A DNA stretch of 64,000 nt from Maylandia zebra (GCF_041146795.1 NC_135177.1:2077560-2141559), one strand, 5' to 3'. Shown: positions 51,840-63,860, numbered from the stretch's first letter. Notes: generated from the sequence alone by a model not told the origin. Numbers and translations are program-made.

Positions 51840-53516
51840 ACAGCAGAGAAGGAACAGTCAGTACTGAGTCTCCTAAAGGTCAGATTTCATTAGGGAAAAG
51901 GATCAAAAACTTTTTCTTAAGGCTGTTTCGCTTTTCTTCAAAGACTGAAGAAACCTAACATCAACCCTCCCCAACTGGTCATGACAGATGGCCGCCCCTT
52001 CCTGAGCCAGGTTCTGAGTTTTTTAAACCGAATTATTTGTGTCAGTTTGCTGTAAGATAAAGTAGGACTCGAATGCACAACTCCTTCAAAACAGTGAATT
52101 TAATTTACACTGATAAGTGATAACAACAGTCTCCAAAAATGTAAATCCACAGTAATGATGAGTCCTGATCCCAGGTGCCAGCAATTCTCCTTCCAGATGT
52201 TGTGCTGCACTTCAGCTCACTTGGTATTTACAATTGCTCAACACATTCACCTCTGATCCACAGATACCTGCTATTTCTTCTGTACAGGAAAGTTTCATAA
52301 CACGTAGCAAAAGGAATCTCAGTCACCAGAGACTGTGACTGTAGTCATTCAACGATCTGATCAGCCACTCTTGAGTAGTGGCTCTTAATAGGGTCATCAC
52401 AGGTAGGCTTGTGATTTCCAGCAGGTGTGTGGAGCGGAAAGGTGGGAAAATTCCATTGAGTCCTGCTGCTGCACAAAAACCAGCACACTCAGAAACAAAC
52501 ATACACACATATTAACACATGAAACAGAGGACTGAGGAAAAGAGCATGAGATGGCAAGAGAGGCAAAAACTGACAGATCAGGACAGCAAGGACGGAGGGA
52601 CGATGACAATTTGTCCTTAAAGACTTAATTACGAAATAAGAAATTCAAGTTGGTCTTCACTCTGTGTAGTTTATCAATTGAGATTTCAGCATTGACTCTT
52701 TTTAAAGTTTATTTCTAAGAAAAACAGGACAGCAACTTAAAAAAAGATACATCCAGGAAAAGGACATAAACGACTTACAAACACAGACAGAAAAACAAAC
52801 ACTGAAACAAACGGACAGAAGAGAGAGCGTAGCGCATAAATCCAGAATTGAATTCAAAATCCTGCTCCTCACATACAAGGTCTTAAATAATCAGGCCCCA
52901 TCTTATCTTGATGACCTTGTAGTCATTATAGGGGGCGAGCATTTCTAATGAGAATTGGGTAGAAGAGGTTATAATTTAGATTTGTCTGGTCACTGGTTTT
53001 TGTTTGGCTGCAGGGGGAGGGGAGCAGCTGATCGGAGCAGCTGACAGAGCTCAAAGGGAGAAACGTGCACAATAAAAACAAAAGTTTTGCAAGCAGCCAT
53101 TTCTGGGTCCTGCCGGGTCCTGTTATAGTTTGTTTGAAGTGAGATTAGTAATTTCAGAAGTGAGATTTAAACAATGACTCACAGTGACGCAAAGACACAG
53201 GAAATGCTCACAGTTAGATTTTCTCCTCTCTCCACATGCACTGTTCTATCAATCTGCTAAACTTAATATCTTTATTTAGTACTGGTAGAATCTGACTTTT
53301 TAAAAACATCTTCATTGTGCCTGGGTTGAAGAAATAATCATAATGCAGTCGTTATCCTCACATGTATCCTATAGAATAAAGAACTGTAAATCTGTAAAAC
53401 TGTAAATAAATAAATAAATAAAACTAAATGAATGAAGTAAATTGAAGTAAAAGAAAATCTAAATTAGACAAATTATTCTAACTTTACTTGAATATTTATT
53501 GTATTAATTCGACCTC
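51840..53516. other. Mostly unassigned sequence with small L2 pieces
   Basis: L2 tail fragments are visible at about 51980-52020 and 52846-52925. The rest has only short frames; an LTR-like stretch at 52050-52560 is suspected from its mRNA-end composition but has no defined ends. Confidence 0.4.
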
Positions 53517-53521
53517 GAGAA

Positions 53522-54097
53522 TGTCACGGTTCTGGGTCCGTTGGACCCAGTATTTTGAGTTTATTATATTTCGGTTTAATTCTGCTTCATGGATTGTTTT
53601 CTTATTCTGTGATGATAATTATTATTATTATTAGTTTCTTGTTTCTGTTTATCCGTGCTTAAGGATTTGTTCTCGGTTATATCTCACGTTTAGTTTAGTT
53701 CAGGTTCCATGTGTCATTCTGTCTGTCTCTCAGTGTCAAGTCTGCGTGCTTGTTTAGTAATTCATGTTTCCTGTTTTATTGTGAAAGTCTTTGTCTTATG
53801 TTAGTGTGTGCAGCTTTGCTCCCCCTGTCTCGTTAGTCCAATTTCTCCCAGCTGTGTCTCCCTCCTGTTGCCCATTCCCTGATTACCACCCTGTGTATAT
53901 TAGCCCTGTGTTTTCCTGTGCTCAGCGTTGCGTCGTACCCTCAGAATTATGCCTGTGTGTTCAGTTCTCAGTGTCATTGTTCAGTTCACGTTTTTGTTTA
54001 TCACCAGCAATAAAGCTAAGGTTCTCAGTTTCAATTCAGTCTCAGAGTCTCGCATTTGGATCCTCCTCTCCATCCGCCTGCACACAGAGCCCTGACA
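53522..54097 (+). repeat. Solo LTR, copy 4 of the TGTCAYGG family
   Basis: It starts TGTCACGGTTCTGGGTCC with the palindrome CTGGGTCCGTTGGACCCAG, has TGTATATTAGCC and AATAAAGC in order, and ends AGCCCTGACA. A perfect 5-bp duplication GAGAA flanks the 576-bp copy. Confidence 0.9.
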
Positions 54098-54102
54098 GAG
54101 AA

Positions 54103-55124
54103 CAAATCTTATGATAACAGTAGCGTAAGTATCTCTGCAGCGAGCCTCTGACACTCTGTCCTGACATGAGTCATGGATGATGGTGACGTGTTCATAATTA
54201 ACAGCAGGGCTGTGGTGTGATCGTACAACTGGCTTTGTGCTGAGTTAGCTTTCACTGAGTCAGCTGGACACTGATTTCATTAATCTCATTAATCACTTCT
54301 GCCTGCTAACCTTTCTCCTCCTTCTCTCTCTGCTTAACCCCAACTACACTGTGCAACAGCATTTTCAAAGACTTCTTTTAATAGCTTAGTCAAGCTGTCA
54401 GAGGTGACGTCACTGTTCCCTTAAATTTTTCATTGTTTGTCATACCCATGGACCGCTCTGATCCCTCCTGTTGAAGAGAGTGATTAAAGACACGTCTGCA
54501 CCTGTGAGTGAGCAGAGCCATCAGACTGGAGGGGACACCTCAGACAAGGAGGTGCAGGCAGAGTAATCTTTCCTGTCTTCTGCAGTTTATAATCTTTTAT
54601 ATCTAACGTTCACACTCAGGTGAACGCATCAGAAACAGCTCAGAGGTCAGGATCTTGCCCCTTCTAAAGTCTACTCTCTATACAGAAAAGCTTCCTGGTG
54701 CAAAACACGGTCTTCCCTTCTTAATTAATTCAGTTATCATAAATAAAACTGCTTGTTTTTAACTAATATTAATATAACAATAATAATTATCGTTAGTATT
54801 TCTGTAAAACCTCTTAGTTGTAAAATGTATTTATTTATTTTTTGCCTGTCCTGTTTTGATTCTTTTGCCATCAGAATTATTGTCTAAAGGTGAAGAAAGA
54901 TGCCCAACGGATTTACTTTACCAAATGGACCATCCCAGCCTCACTGTATTGGTCTGTTTGATTCACCTTTTATTGCTTATTTTATTTTATTTTCACTTGC
55001 TCCACACGGGACAGACATGACTGGGAGAAAGAACAACAGCGGGTAAGAGGGACGGGGATAAAGGGCAAAAAACAAAAACCAACAAAACAAACAGACAAAA
55101 AATCCAAATATTGATCACCTGGAT
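54103..55124. other. No recognisable gene
   Basis: Unassigned sequence with A/T-rich runs near 54720-54850 and short frames only. Confidence 0.45.
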
Positions 55125-55300
55125 CACCTTTTGAGAAAGGAAAAAAGAGAAAACAAGGAAAAAATGAGAGCAACATAATAAACAACATCATCGCGATGAT
55201 CTATGTGAATATGACAGTAAATACTAAATATTAAACATTATTGTGCAGCACATAAGATCAACAGAACACAGTGTGCTTTGAGGTAGGAGCCAAAAAAGGT
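55125..55300. repeat. Dispersed repeat shared with 10165-10345
   Basis: It matches the 10-kb block in order and direction, with scattered differences. It is followed here by a GC-rich repeat-like stretch instead of the Harbinger gene. Confidence 0.6.
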
Positions 55301-55985
55301 GTAGTTTGTGGGTGTGATCACCCGTGTGTACACCTGTGAGCATGGACGCGCTTGTATTTTGTTTTTTTAAAAGGTTCCTTCATGTAATGATCTGCTAGAG
55401 GGTGTGGGGGGGCCACAGCCCCGTCCTCCAGGGTATGAAGCAGGTGTGGAGGAGATCAAAACTCCAGACATCCAGAGGCCCCCAGAACACAAGAGACCAA
55501 GGAAGACCAACAGAGGGGCAGCCGCGCCACTGTCCCAGAAAGAGCTGAGGAGAGTCCCAGATGAGGGCTCACTCAGCAGCCGCGGAGCAGAAGCCAGGGG
55601 GAGTTGCAGTGACGCGCCCGTGAGCTCCGCCGGCAGCCAGCCGTGCCTGAGTGACCGAGCCCCAGGCCGAGGGGCCGGGGGCACCCCACCTCCGAAGTGG
55701 CCCGAGCGAGCCCCAGGCTCCAGGCCCCGATAAGCGGCCGCCAAGGAGTGAGCCGGTGTGTACCATGTGTACACCGGCATGTGTGTTCTAAGGTGCATTT
55801 AAAACCCAGGAGGGCATGGAGCTACCTGCCAGAGAGCAGCAGGTAAGCGCATGGTCCCTCCTGCTAGCCCTCAATGTCTACGTGTATTTAACATTGAGAG
55901 GTGGGCAACGACACCAGGGGTGAGGTGTACACCCTGATGGACATCTGGATGCTGTGTAGCGTGCCCACCCCCAAGATCCTATATG

Positions 55986-57284
55986 TAGTGATGGGCAGAT
56001 GAAGCCCCATGAAGCACTGAAGCTTTTCATCCAATTGGTTCACCCCAACGCGAAGCTTCATGAAGCTTCATTTGCTCTAGCAGGACACCTACTGGACGTA
56101 AAAATAATAGCTGGCATGAATTTGAAGAGTGTGGCCTTTTGCACACAGCCTGTAAATGTCAACAACAAAAGGAGTGTGTAAAACATGTATATTGTAGTGA
56201 TGGCAGTATACTGTGTATATTTATAGTGGCAGTATGGGAAATGATTATTTGGAAATGCTTGAAATGGAAATGATCATTTACTGTGAGGTGAGGTGTGGTT
56301 GGGGTGTGGACAGTGGTTGTGCTTTTGTAACGTTGAGGTATGGACAGCTACACACTGAGGCTTTGAGCCTCAGTCCTGCCTGTTCACATTTTATTCTGTA
56401 AAAACTAAATTTTCACTGCTTTTATGACCTTTTTAGTGGGGAGAACATAGCTAGGATTTAATGATTTAACAAAGCTTTTGAATCCTTTGTCCTCCACAAT
56501 GCTAAATGGCTGGGAGTCCTCAATCACCATGCTGACCAGGTCTTCATCTATTGGAGATTGTTCTCCTGAGGAAAGACAATAAAGACAAAGCTCAAATATA
56601 AATATCACACACGTAACTTATTACAGTTGTATAATATTGTTATATCATTTAGTAACATTACTGCATCCTATATTATCATTGCATTTGATGGCTCACCTGG
56701 TCTTGCTCCACAATCGGTGTTCCCCTTATTCTCATGCAAAGCTCTGTAGTGCCTAAGCATGGATGAGGTGTTGTTGTTATATCCCAGCTCCCTGGCACAT
56801 AGCAAACACTTCACCTTGTACAAAAGTCAAGACAGCTTAACATAAGTTTTATTGCACCATCAGTATCATGAAAATACATCTTCTGTAGAAATTTACATAC
56901 CTTGTTGGGAGGAATAAAATCAAAATGTTCCCACACAGGGGAGGACATCCTCCTCTTCTTAGCTGGCTCCATTCTCTCCTGACTTTCTCTCCTCACTCTC
57001 ATAAACCTCCAAACTGTCTCCAAACTCTCACTAACCGCAACTCTCCATCAAACACCCACATTTTGATTGAAGTCTGAGGGTTTATATCGCTGTCATATCT
57101 CGCGGCAAAGTTCGAACCGCTTCATGAACCAGTCACGTGGTACAGCCGGGCAGCGAGGCTTCGGACGTCATCATTTTCAGCTCCTCCCATAAATGAAGCA
57201 AGCCTCGATACGCGCTTCGCGGAAACGCCCCCTCCATTACTCGACACACGCTCCGAAGCCTCGATACAGAACGTCACATCACTA
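55986..57284 (-). mobile_element. hAT element with perfect 8-bp target duplication
   Basis: The ends are TAGTGATGGGCAGATGAAGC and ...CGTCACATCACTA, and CCTATATG flanks both sides (55978-55985 and 57285-57292). It carries the first exons of a hAT transposase on the minus strand but lacks the rest. Related ends occur at 44973-47551. Confidence 0.92.
56410..57015 (-). pseudogene. hAT transposase, BED finger exon and start of the next exon
   Basis: On the minus strand exon 1 contains PAKKRRMSSPVWEHFDFI, then in the following frame KCLLCARELGYNNNTSSMLR and HYRALHENKG. The Cys-Cys and His-His spacing is that of a BED zinc finger. A CCAG|GTGAGC donor at 56697 and a TTCCTCAG acceptor at 56566 bound an intron of about 130 bp. 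Exon 2 continues EDSQPFSIVEDKGFKSFVKS and LNPSYVLPTKKVIK, typical of Ac/ZBED-type transposases. A frame change lies in exon 1. The catalytic and dimerisation parts are missing. Confidence 0.8.
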
Positions 57285-57510
57285 CCTATATGTATGTGTT
57301 ATGAGAGTGTGAGTAATGTGAGTGTCTAAGTTGTGGGATAAAGTTGAGGCACAGGAAGCCAGAAGGGGACAGAGGGGGGGATGCCTCCTCTGCACCCTGG
57401 TGAACCACCTTTACCCCAAGGCCCTGCATGTGTGGGTGATTGTGGTGGAGCGGGAAGAGGGAGGCAGCTGGAGATGGGGAGGGAAGGAAGGGAGGGGCAA
57501 GTGACCCCTT

Positions 57511-58664
57511 GTAAAATGTATTAAATGTCTTGTTGGTGTCAGTCAAATCAGATTAACAGATGCATGAAGCAGATTTTAAGCAGTTTTATCTCCTCAGTGT
57601 CACATCACAGCCTTGGTGTGTGTCTGTGTGTGTTCTGTTTGTTATGCCTCAGGTGTCAAGCAGTGGTTAAAGGTGTTTTTCTTTGTTTTTTCTTGTTAAT
57701 AACTGTTTTTCATGCTTTGATTTTTGTCAGTGAATGTAGGTTTGTGATTAAAATTGAATTCTTATCACCTACTTTTTTTTACCCTTCATTCAGTGATATT
57801 TTTTCTACATTTAATTAGATTATCTAGAAAATAATTCAATACGGAGAGATTGTGTGGAAATACCAAACATGATTTATTAAAGACAAAAATAAAGTAAGCC
57901 ATCTGTCAATTAACTATAATGACCCATCATAGAAGAAAGAATCCCAGCAGTGAAAGGAGTTAGGAGGTGGGTTGCATGACAGTGTCTGAAAGACACAAAC
58001 TAGCAGCCGAAGAGCGAGGAAGCCTTCAAATGGGTTTCTAAATACTGTCCTAATTTAACTAATGCATAAGCTTAATTTTCTATATCATCAGAATATATCT
58101 GTATTACAGCTTTTTGTGTGTGACTTTGCATTAAAACTGGGACGTGTATGTAATTGTTGACATTCCAGACTCACAAAAACTGAAATAAACTAAAACTATC
58201 TTTTGAAAAATAACTAAAACAGGACAGAACTGGAAACCTGTTTTAACATAAAAGCAGCAAACACATAACCTATAATTACTTGTGGTGTGTATCATCTCAA
58301 AAGTGTAATGGTAGAGTTTATTCTGCATTATGGGCTGTAACACTGTATAATAATAATTTACAAATAAACAGGATAATCAATCAATCACAAAGCAACTGTT
58401 ATCTACAGTAAGTAAAAACTGGTCTTTATCCTTTCATCATGTAACACGAGCTTTGTCCGCACCTGGACTCGAACCCGCGCTCTGATGGTTCCGTAAAAAC
58501 TCCGTCTTTTTTTCATTGGATATAACGTAGCGATTTGATTGGTTGTTTCTGCGTTCCACCTATGAGTGATGGGCCGAGGTGTCAGCGTTTTTCTACCCGC
58601 TCTGGTGGCACGGAGCGAGGCTGGCTGTGGTGGATGTGCTGCGGGTCGAGTCGCTTTATACAGT
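57511..58664. other. Region upstream of the popdc3-like exon
   Basis: No gene is seen. The last 250 bp become GC-richer and may include the promoter or 5' untranslated sequence of the popdc3-like gene. A tRNA-like B-box near 58460 was examined and rejected. Confidence 0.4.
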
Positions 58665-59170
58665 ATGGAGCCGCCCGACTTCGAAAGCATGAATTTTACG
58701 GTGGCGCCGGAGGTGTCTGCCTACCCGGTGTGCAAAGAGTGGAAAGAGGGTGCGGAAGGATCGGTGTTCCATCTCGCCAACATCTTTCTGTTCCTTGGCT
58801 TCATGGGGGGCAGTGGCTTTTACGGACTCTTCTACCTGTTCACCTTTCTCACTCTGGGCTTCTTCTGCTCCACTCTCTGGTCGTGGTCGGACTCCTGCAC
58901 CACGGACTCTTTTCTGTGGAGTTTGGCGATCTTCGCGGTGTGTCTGGTACAAGTCCTGCACATGTCATACAGGCTGAGGAGCTTTTCGTTTGACAAGGAC
59001 TTCCAGGAGCTGTATAGCTGCATGTTTAAAAGAGTCGGAGTGTCATTGTCCCATTTTGGGAAGATAGTGGCCTGCTGTGACGGGGAAGTCCAAACTTTAG
59101 AGAAGGACCGCTGCTTCGCCGTAGAAGGAAAAACCGCTATTGACAAGCTGTCAGTGCTGCTCTCCGGAAG
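58665..59170 (+). CDS. popdc3: Popeye domain-containing protein 3-like, first coding exon
   Basis: The exon encodes 168 codons plus two bases and ends at GGAAG|GTGATT. The product begins MEPPDFESMN with an N-glycosylation site (NFT, residues 10-12), then three membrane segments (about residues 33-49, 51-72 and 81-100, including GFMGGSGFYG). The start of the cytosolic Popeye domain follows (DFQELYSCMF, TLEKDRCFAVEGKTAIDKLS). Popeye proteins bind cAMP through this domain in the plasma membrane of heart and skeletal muscle. The FQ.LYS and TLEK..C.A..GKT.IDKLS patterns fit POPDC3 better than POPDC2. An upstream in-frame Met at 58566 is possible, but the shorter start fits the family. The cAMP-contact motifs lie in the next exon, which is not in the window. 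Confidence 0.85.
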
Positions 59171-59450
59171 GTGATTGCGCACACACGCTTGAACAGCTCA
59201 GTGTCAAACATGGTACACCCCAACATAGAGTTTAGCACAGTCATGCCCCTATTGATATTAGAACAAAGGGTGTGTTTTCTAGATACTCTTTGTCATGTGA
59301 AAGTCTTACTGACAGACTCCAAATGTTTATCTGGGTCAGGGTTACTGGGACTGATCAGGATTGGCTCATGAGCTAAAAGGTTCATTATTGTAATCTGCAT
59401 TTCTAGTTCACTCTTTACCTGAGGAGTCTTTGCAGCTTTGACCGCGTAGC

Positions 59451-59506
59451 TTTGTTTGTTTGTTTGTTTGTTTGTTTGTTTGTTTGTTTGTTTGTTTGTT
59501 TGTTTG
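59451..59506. repeat. (TTTG)14 microsatellite
   Basis: Fourteen uninterrupted four-base units in the intron of the popdc3-like gene, likely to vary in length between individuals. Confidence 0.98.
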
Positions 59507-59999
59507 ACCAGGCTTTAACCACAACAGCTCCATGTGTCTAAATTATGCGCAAGTAAAATGAGCACATGGTAAATTAGTATAGCTTTCAAGAGCCTAGATT
59601 TAAACATGCTTTTCATAACCACATGTCCTTGGGGAGTAAAGGCTGAATAGATTACACTGTAATGATTTGCTTTTCACTCATCTATGGACAGCAGCTTATT
59701 GAACAGTTAAATGTTTTTCTGCGGTTACTGTGAAAGCACTCGCATTAGGTGACTGATTACCTTAATGATTAGTCTACTAGTATTTTCATGTAAAGTCAAT
59801 GCATTTTCATCAGTTTTTGTGCTTTATTACTTTTGTAGCTAAAAATGTACTGGAGTAATAGTTTGTACAAAATGTAGCCTAGTGCACAAACGCACATTGC
59901 AGAATTTATCATGAAATCAGTTTTACACGTATTAGAATATATGTAATATATGTAGTAGAGTGCTCTGAGGCAGTGGATGCTGCCTGTGAACTTACATTT

Positions 60000-60240
60000 T
60001 CAGATATTTGTTCTGAGAAAGTGAGGCAGAACACCACCACAAATTTTGGATGTTACTATGATGGAAAGAAGTAGAATTGGTCCTAGCACAGAACCCTGTG
60101 GAACTCCATAATTAACCTCAGTGTGTGAAACAGCACTACTCACACGTCTCTGAGTCCAGACGCTAAAAGGCAAGGAGCACTTGCTGCTGGAGCTATTTAT
60201 GAAGTTCTGCATCACTGAGAGAGCAGCTCTCTTTTAGAGA
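60000..60240 (-). pseudogene. L2/Rex1-type reverse transcriptase fragment
   Basis: The minus-strand frame encodes SAVSHTEVNYGVPQGSVLGP, the conserved block before the catalytic box, preceded by about 45 residues of the same domain. The catalytic YADD region is absent. It is a short relic in the intron. Confidence 0.7.
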
Positions 60241-60385
60241 GGCTAAAAGGTCATCGAAGGTAACAGGCTCACTGCACTGAATGGAGACGGGGTGGTTCAT
60301 GTATATGTTAGTTTGGTCACAGCATGTCTCTGTGGCTTCACTTTGTTTTTAAACAAATTGACTTAGTGTGGAGTGAAGTGTTTGC

Positions 60386-62193
60386 CCACTTCCTGATTTC
60401 CTGGTGTTTTGCATATTTGTCACACTTACATGGTTCAGATCATCAATTGATATGAGACAAAGATAACCCAAATAAATATAAAATGCACTTTTTAAATGAT
60501 GATTTCATTGATTAGAGGAGAAAAGTTATCCAAACCTACCTGGTCCTGTGTGAAAAAGTAATTGCCCCTCTTGGTAAATCATTGATTAACTGTGATTAAC
60601 CACATTTTCTTTGGAGAGCTGTGTTCAGTTTCACTAAACACACTCAGGCCTGATTACTGGAAGATCTGTTGAATCAAGAAATCACTTGAACAGAACCTGT
60701 TAGACAAAGTTAAGGAAGGCTAAAAGATCTCAAGAAGGAACACATCATGCCATCTAAAGAAAAACTTGAGAAAAAAATCACTGATATCCATCAGTATGTT
60801 AAGTGTTACAAAGGCATTTCCAAGGCTTGGGACTCCAGTGAAACACAGTGAGAGCCATTATACACAAATGGAGAAAACATGGAACAGTGATTAGCCTTCC
60901 CAAAATTACTCCAAGAGCATGTCGAAGTCTCATCCAGGAGGTGACAGAAGAACCCAGAACGGCATTAAAGAACCACAGGCTTCACATTTCTCAGTTAAGG
61001 TCAGAGTTCATGATTTAGAGACTGGGCAAAAACAGGATCCATGGGAGAGTTCACCAAACAAAAACCATTGCTGACCCAAAAGAACACAAAGGCTTGTCTC
61101 ACATTTGCCAAAACAAACATCTTGATTGACCCCAAGACATCTGTGAAAGTATTCTGTGGACCGATTCAACTATTTGGAATGTTTGAGTACCGTTACATCT
61201 GCCATAAAACTAACACAGCCTTTCAGAAAAGGAACAGTCCTCAATTACTGAATGGTTGGAAGTGATGCAAATTATATAATGTGGGCTTTGTAGTTACCAG
61301 ATCTTAAACTAAAAAAAACACCATTATGAAATTAACCAACAGTAAAATATGGTGGTGGCAGTGGGATGATCTGGGGCTGTTTTGCTGCCTCAGGACCTGG
61401 AAGACTTGGAACCATGAATTTTTCTACCAAAATATCACGAAGGAGAGTGTCCGGTCCGGTTTGGGATCTCAAGCTGAAGCACACTTGGGTTCTGCAGCAG
61501 GAAAATGATCCAAAACACAACAGCAAGTCCACCTCTGGCTTAAGAAAAACAAGATGAAGACTTTGGAGTGGACTATTCAAAGTCCTGACCTGTTATTAAC
61601 CTCTGTCTCTCTTCCACAGCATGTCTTTATCCTGTCTTCCTTCTCTCACCCCAACCAATCACAGCAGATGGCCCCGCCCCTCCCTGAGCCTGGTTCTGCT
61701 GGAGGTTTCTTCCTGTTAAAAGGGAGTTTTTCCTTCCCACTGTCACCAAAGTGCTTCCTCATAGGGGGTCATGTGATTGTCGGGTTTTTCTCTGTATGTA
61801 TTATTGTAGGGTCTGCCTTACAATATAAAGCATCTTGAGGTGACTGTTGTGATTTGGCGCTGTGTAAATAAAATTGAAACTGAATCTGATTGAGATGCTG
61901 TGACATTTAAAAGGCAGTTTATGCTTGAAAAGCCTCCAGTAAAAGACTCATTGCCAGTTATCGCCAACACTTGAGAGCAGTTGTTGCTGCTGAGGGTGGC
62001 CCAACCAGTTTTTAGATTTATGGGTACTTATGAGCCTTGGAGATTTGGATCTGTTTTCCCTTCAATAATAAACACCTTCATTTAGAAACTGCATTTTGTG
62101 TTTTAAGCCTGGTCTAATATTTAAAATAGTTTCATCATCTAAAACATTTAAGTGTGACAAACAAACAAAAAATAGGAAATCAAGAAGGGGGCT
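60386..62193 (+). mobile_element. Tc1-family element relic (third type), split by an L2 tail
   Basis: The ends share an inverted 'cacttcctgatttcct ... tttgtcacacttaaatg' pattern of more than 60 bp. Broken frames encode a helix-turn-helix start (MPSKEKLEKKITDIHQ), then VKYGGGSGMIWGCFAASGPG, HTWVLQQENDPKHNSKST and LEWTIQSPDL. The catalytic E motif is interrupted by the L2 tail and resumes at 'aatctgattgagatgctg'. Stops are frequent, so the copy is dead. Confidence 0.8.
61589..61885 (+). mobile_element. L2-type LINE tail inside the Tc1 relic
   Basis: It carries the 'ccacagcatgtctttatcct', 'gagcctggttctgctggagg' and 'aaagggagtttttccttccc' segments and ends 'aaataaaattgaaactg'. It splits the transposase codons for SPDLNPIEM. 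Only a possible CTG duplication is seen. Confidence 0.85.
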
Positions 62194-63165
62194 GTATGCT
62201 CCAGGCCACTATTATTTTAAGCTGCCTGCATGCAAGTGACTTCTCATCTATATATTATAGTGAGGATGACGTCACTTAATGCTGCAAATGACATTTTCTG
62301 TTGAAAGTAGAAAACTTAGAGAACAGACAGAGCCGGAGCTAAAAATTGTCTGTTGCCTGTTTTATTTTCTCGCTGAAAGCAGACGCGATTTATTGGGATA
62401 TTTTAATGATTTTACAGCTCAGTGTGCCACTCTGCAGCAGGTACACCACCTGTTAAAACTGGGGCACCAAAGCCTCATTTAGTCGTGGTCACGTGATCTG
62501 GGTGTTTTTAACCACGTTTCAGAGCAGTGTTTTGAAACATCTGCACTCGCGAAGCTCGACACAGTGTTGAAATGTCTGTTTTGAACTTCCCATCTTCTGC
62601 TGCTCAACCCAAAGATGCATTTGCATTACAAATATGGCACAATTTAAGGGGAAATAAAGAGTATAAGATTACCAAGAAGCATTGTTACAACAAAGAAATA
62701 CCAAACACAAATTTCCTTACTTTTTGTGCTAAGTTTAGAAATCGGAGAGGGAAAAGGTCAATTCAGAACTTGCTGGGGAATTCTCAGAATTTTACATTTT
62801 CTGTCTTTTATTTATGAAAAACAGGATAACAAGTGAACAAGACATCTCCACGATAAGAGCAAAACAGCACAGACAGCAGGACAATCATTGGACCAGGGGG
62901 AAATAGGAATGGGTGTAAGGTGAAAAATGTGTAAGGAATTTTAATCTTAAGTGTCAAAATAAAGGAAAGAACAATATAAATGCTAATAGTTACAGTAATT
63001 GAACACACATGTGTTGGTGCCCAGTTTGTGTGTCACTGTGCTCCGATTGCCACAACGAACACTGTAACCCTTTCACCTTCTACCTCTTCTCTAGCTCCTC
63101 TCTCATCCTTGCTATTTCTCCCGCTTCTCATCTTTTTTCTTCTTGACGTCACTATCACTTAATAT
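62194..63165. other. Intron-like sequence, no gene seen
   Basis: Short frames only (81 codons at 62572-62817 is the longest on the plus strand). It lies downstream of the popdc3-like exon and probably belongs to its intron. Confidence 0.4.
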
Positions 63166-63169
63166 AGCT

Positions 63170-63860
63170 ACATCACTTCCTGTTCATCTGTCTGCATCTG
63201 GAAGTCCCACAGGATCTTCGCTTGGTCATTCTCAACCTCCGTAGGAGCCGTATCCCATTTTGACCTTGGAATTTCCGTGCTATACTTAGCACAGATATTT
63301 TTATATACTATACCAACTACTTGGTTATGGCGTACTCAGAGCTTGTTTCTGAGCTGCCATAATTAGTGCCTCTGTGCTTTCAGTGCAGCTTTGCCGTGCA
63401 GGGGCCTGTCCTTCCATCATGGTTCCTCTTCTTTCTGTTGCCTTAGGTATTCACTAAACATACCATCAGTTGTGGCCAGGCTATTATCCCAGCAGGGTAT
63501 CTGACGCCCGGCAGGGCATAGGTGTTGATTGCCTGGATCAACATCCATGCCCAGCTGACTCCTCGGGACTTGCCTTACTCTGCAGGTATTTGGTGGTTGC
63601 AGCTTTCGTAGTCCATGGTCCCATTTGCCTGTGGGATTCTGAGGCATTTGTAGCTGTCCTGCAATGTGGTCCTCTGGCTGTGCATTTAACTCAGTTCTTA
63701 CTACCTTCCCTCTTTGTTACCATCTTACTACACTTCTCTGGTCTGAATGACATGCCCATGTTCTTGTTCACTCCTGGCATACAGCTCAATGTCATCCGTG
63801 TAGAGGAGGCGGCAAACGATTGGTCCATAGTTGTACCGTTTTCATTGAAATTTCATTGCA
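63170..63860 (-). pseudogene. R4/Dong-type (Rex6-like) LINE reverse transcriptase fragment
   Basis: On the minus strand broken frames encode LLYTDDIELYARSE near 63790-63830, the catalytic box of this LINE type, then NMGMSFRPEKCSKMV, KYLQ and, further on, RVRQVPRSQLG followed by a shifted form of the 'INTYALPVIRYPAGII' region. Several frame changes and stops are present. The restriction-like endonuclease end is not seen. Confidence 0.6.

Larger units (their letters stand above)
55309..57510 (+). repeat. GC-rich repeat-like sequence, split by a hAT element
   Basis: The parts at 55309-55985 and 57293-57510 were continuous before the hAT inserted. The first is strongly GC-rich ('gcggccgccaaggagtgagc') and open on both strands, a composition that I associate with the 5' regions of fish LINEs. 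The second is G-rich. The family is not identified. Confidence 0.35.

Noticed and set aside
55404..55733. 109-codon GC-rich frame
   Set aside because: High GC content removes stops on both strands (143 codons open on the other strand); proline/arginine-rich with no known domain.
55986..57284. Considered as a host ZBED-type gene
   Set aside because: It is bounded by hAT ends and an 8-bp duplication and lacks the catalytic and dimerisation regions, so it is a transposon remnant.
58440..58500. tRNA-like B-box on the minus strand (GGTTCGAGTCC)
   Set aside because: No acceptor stem, D arm or anticodon arm can be drawn around it and there is no A-box at the right distance.
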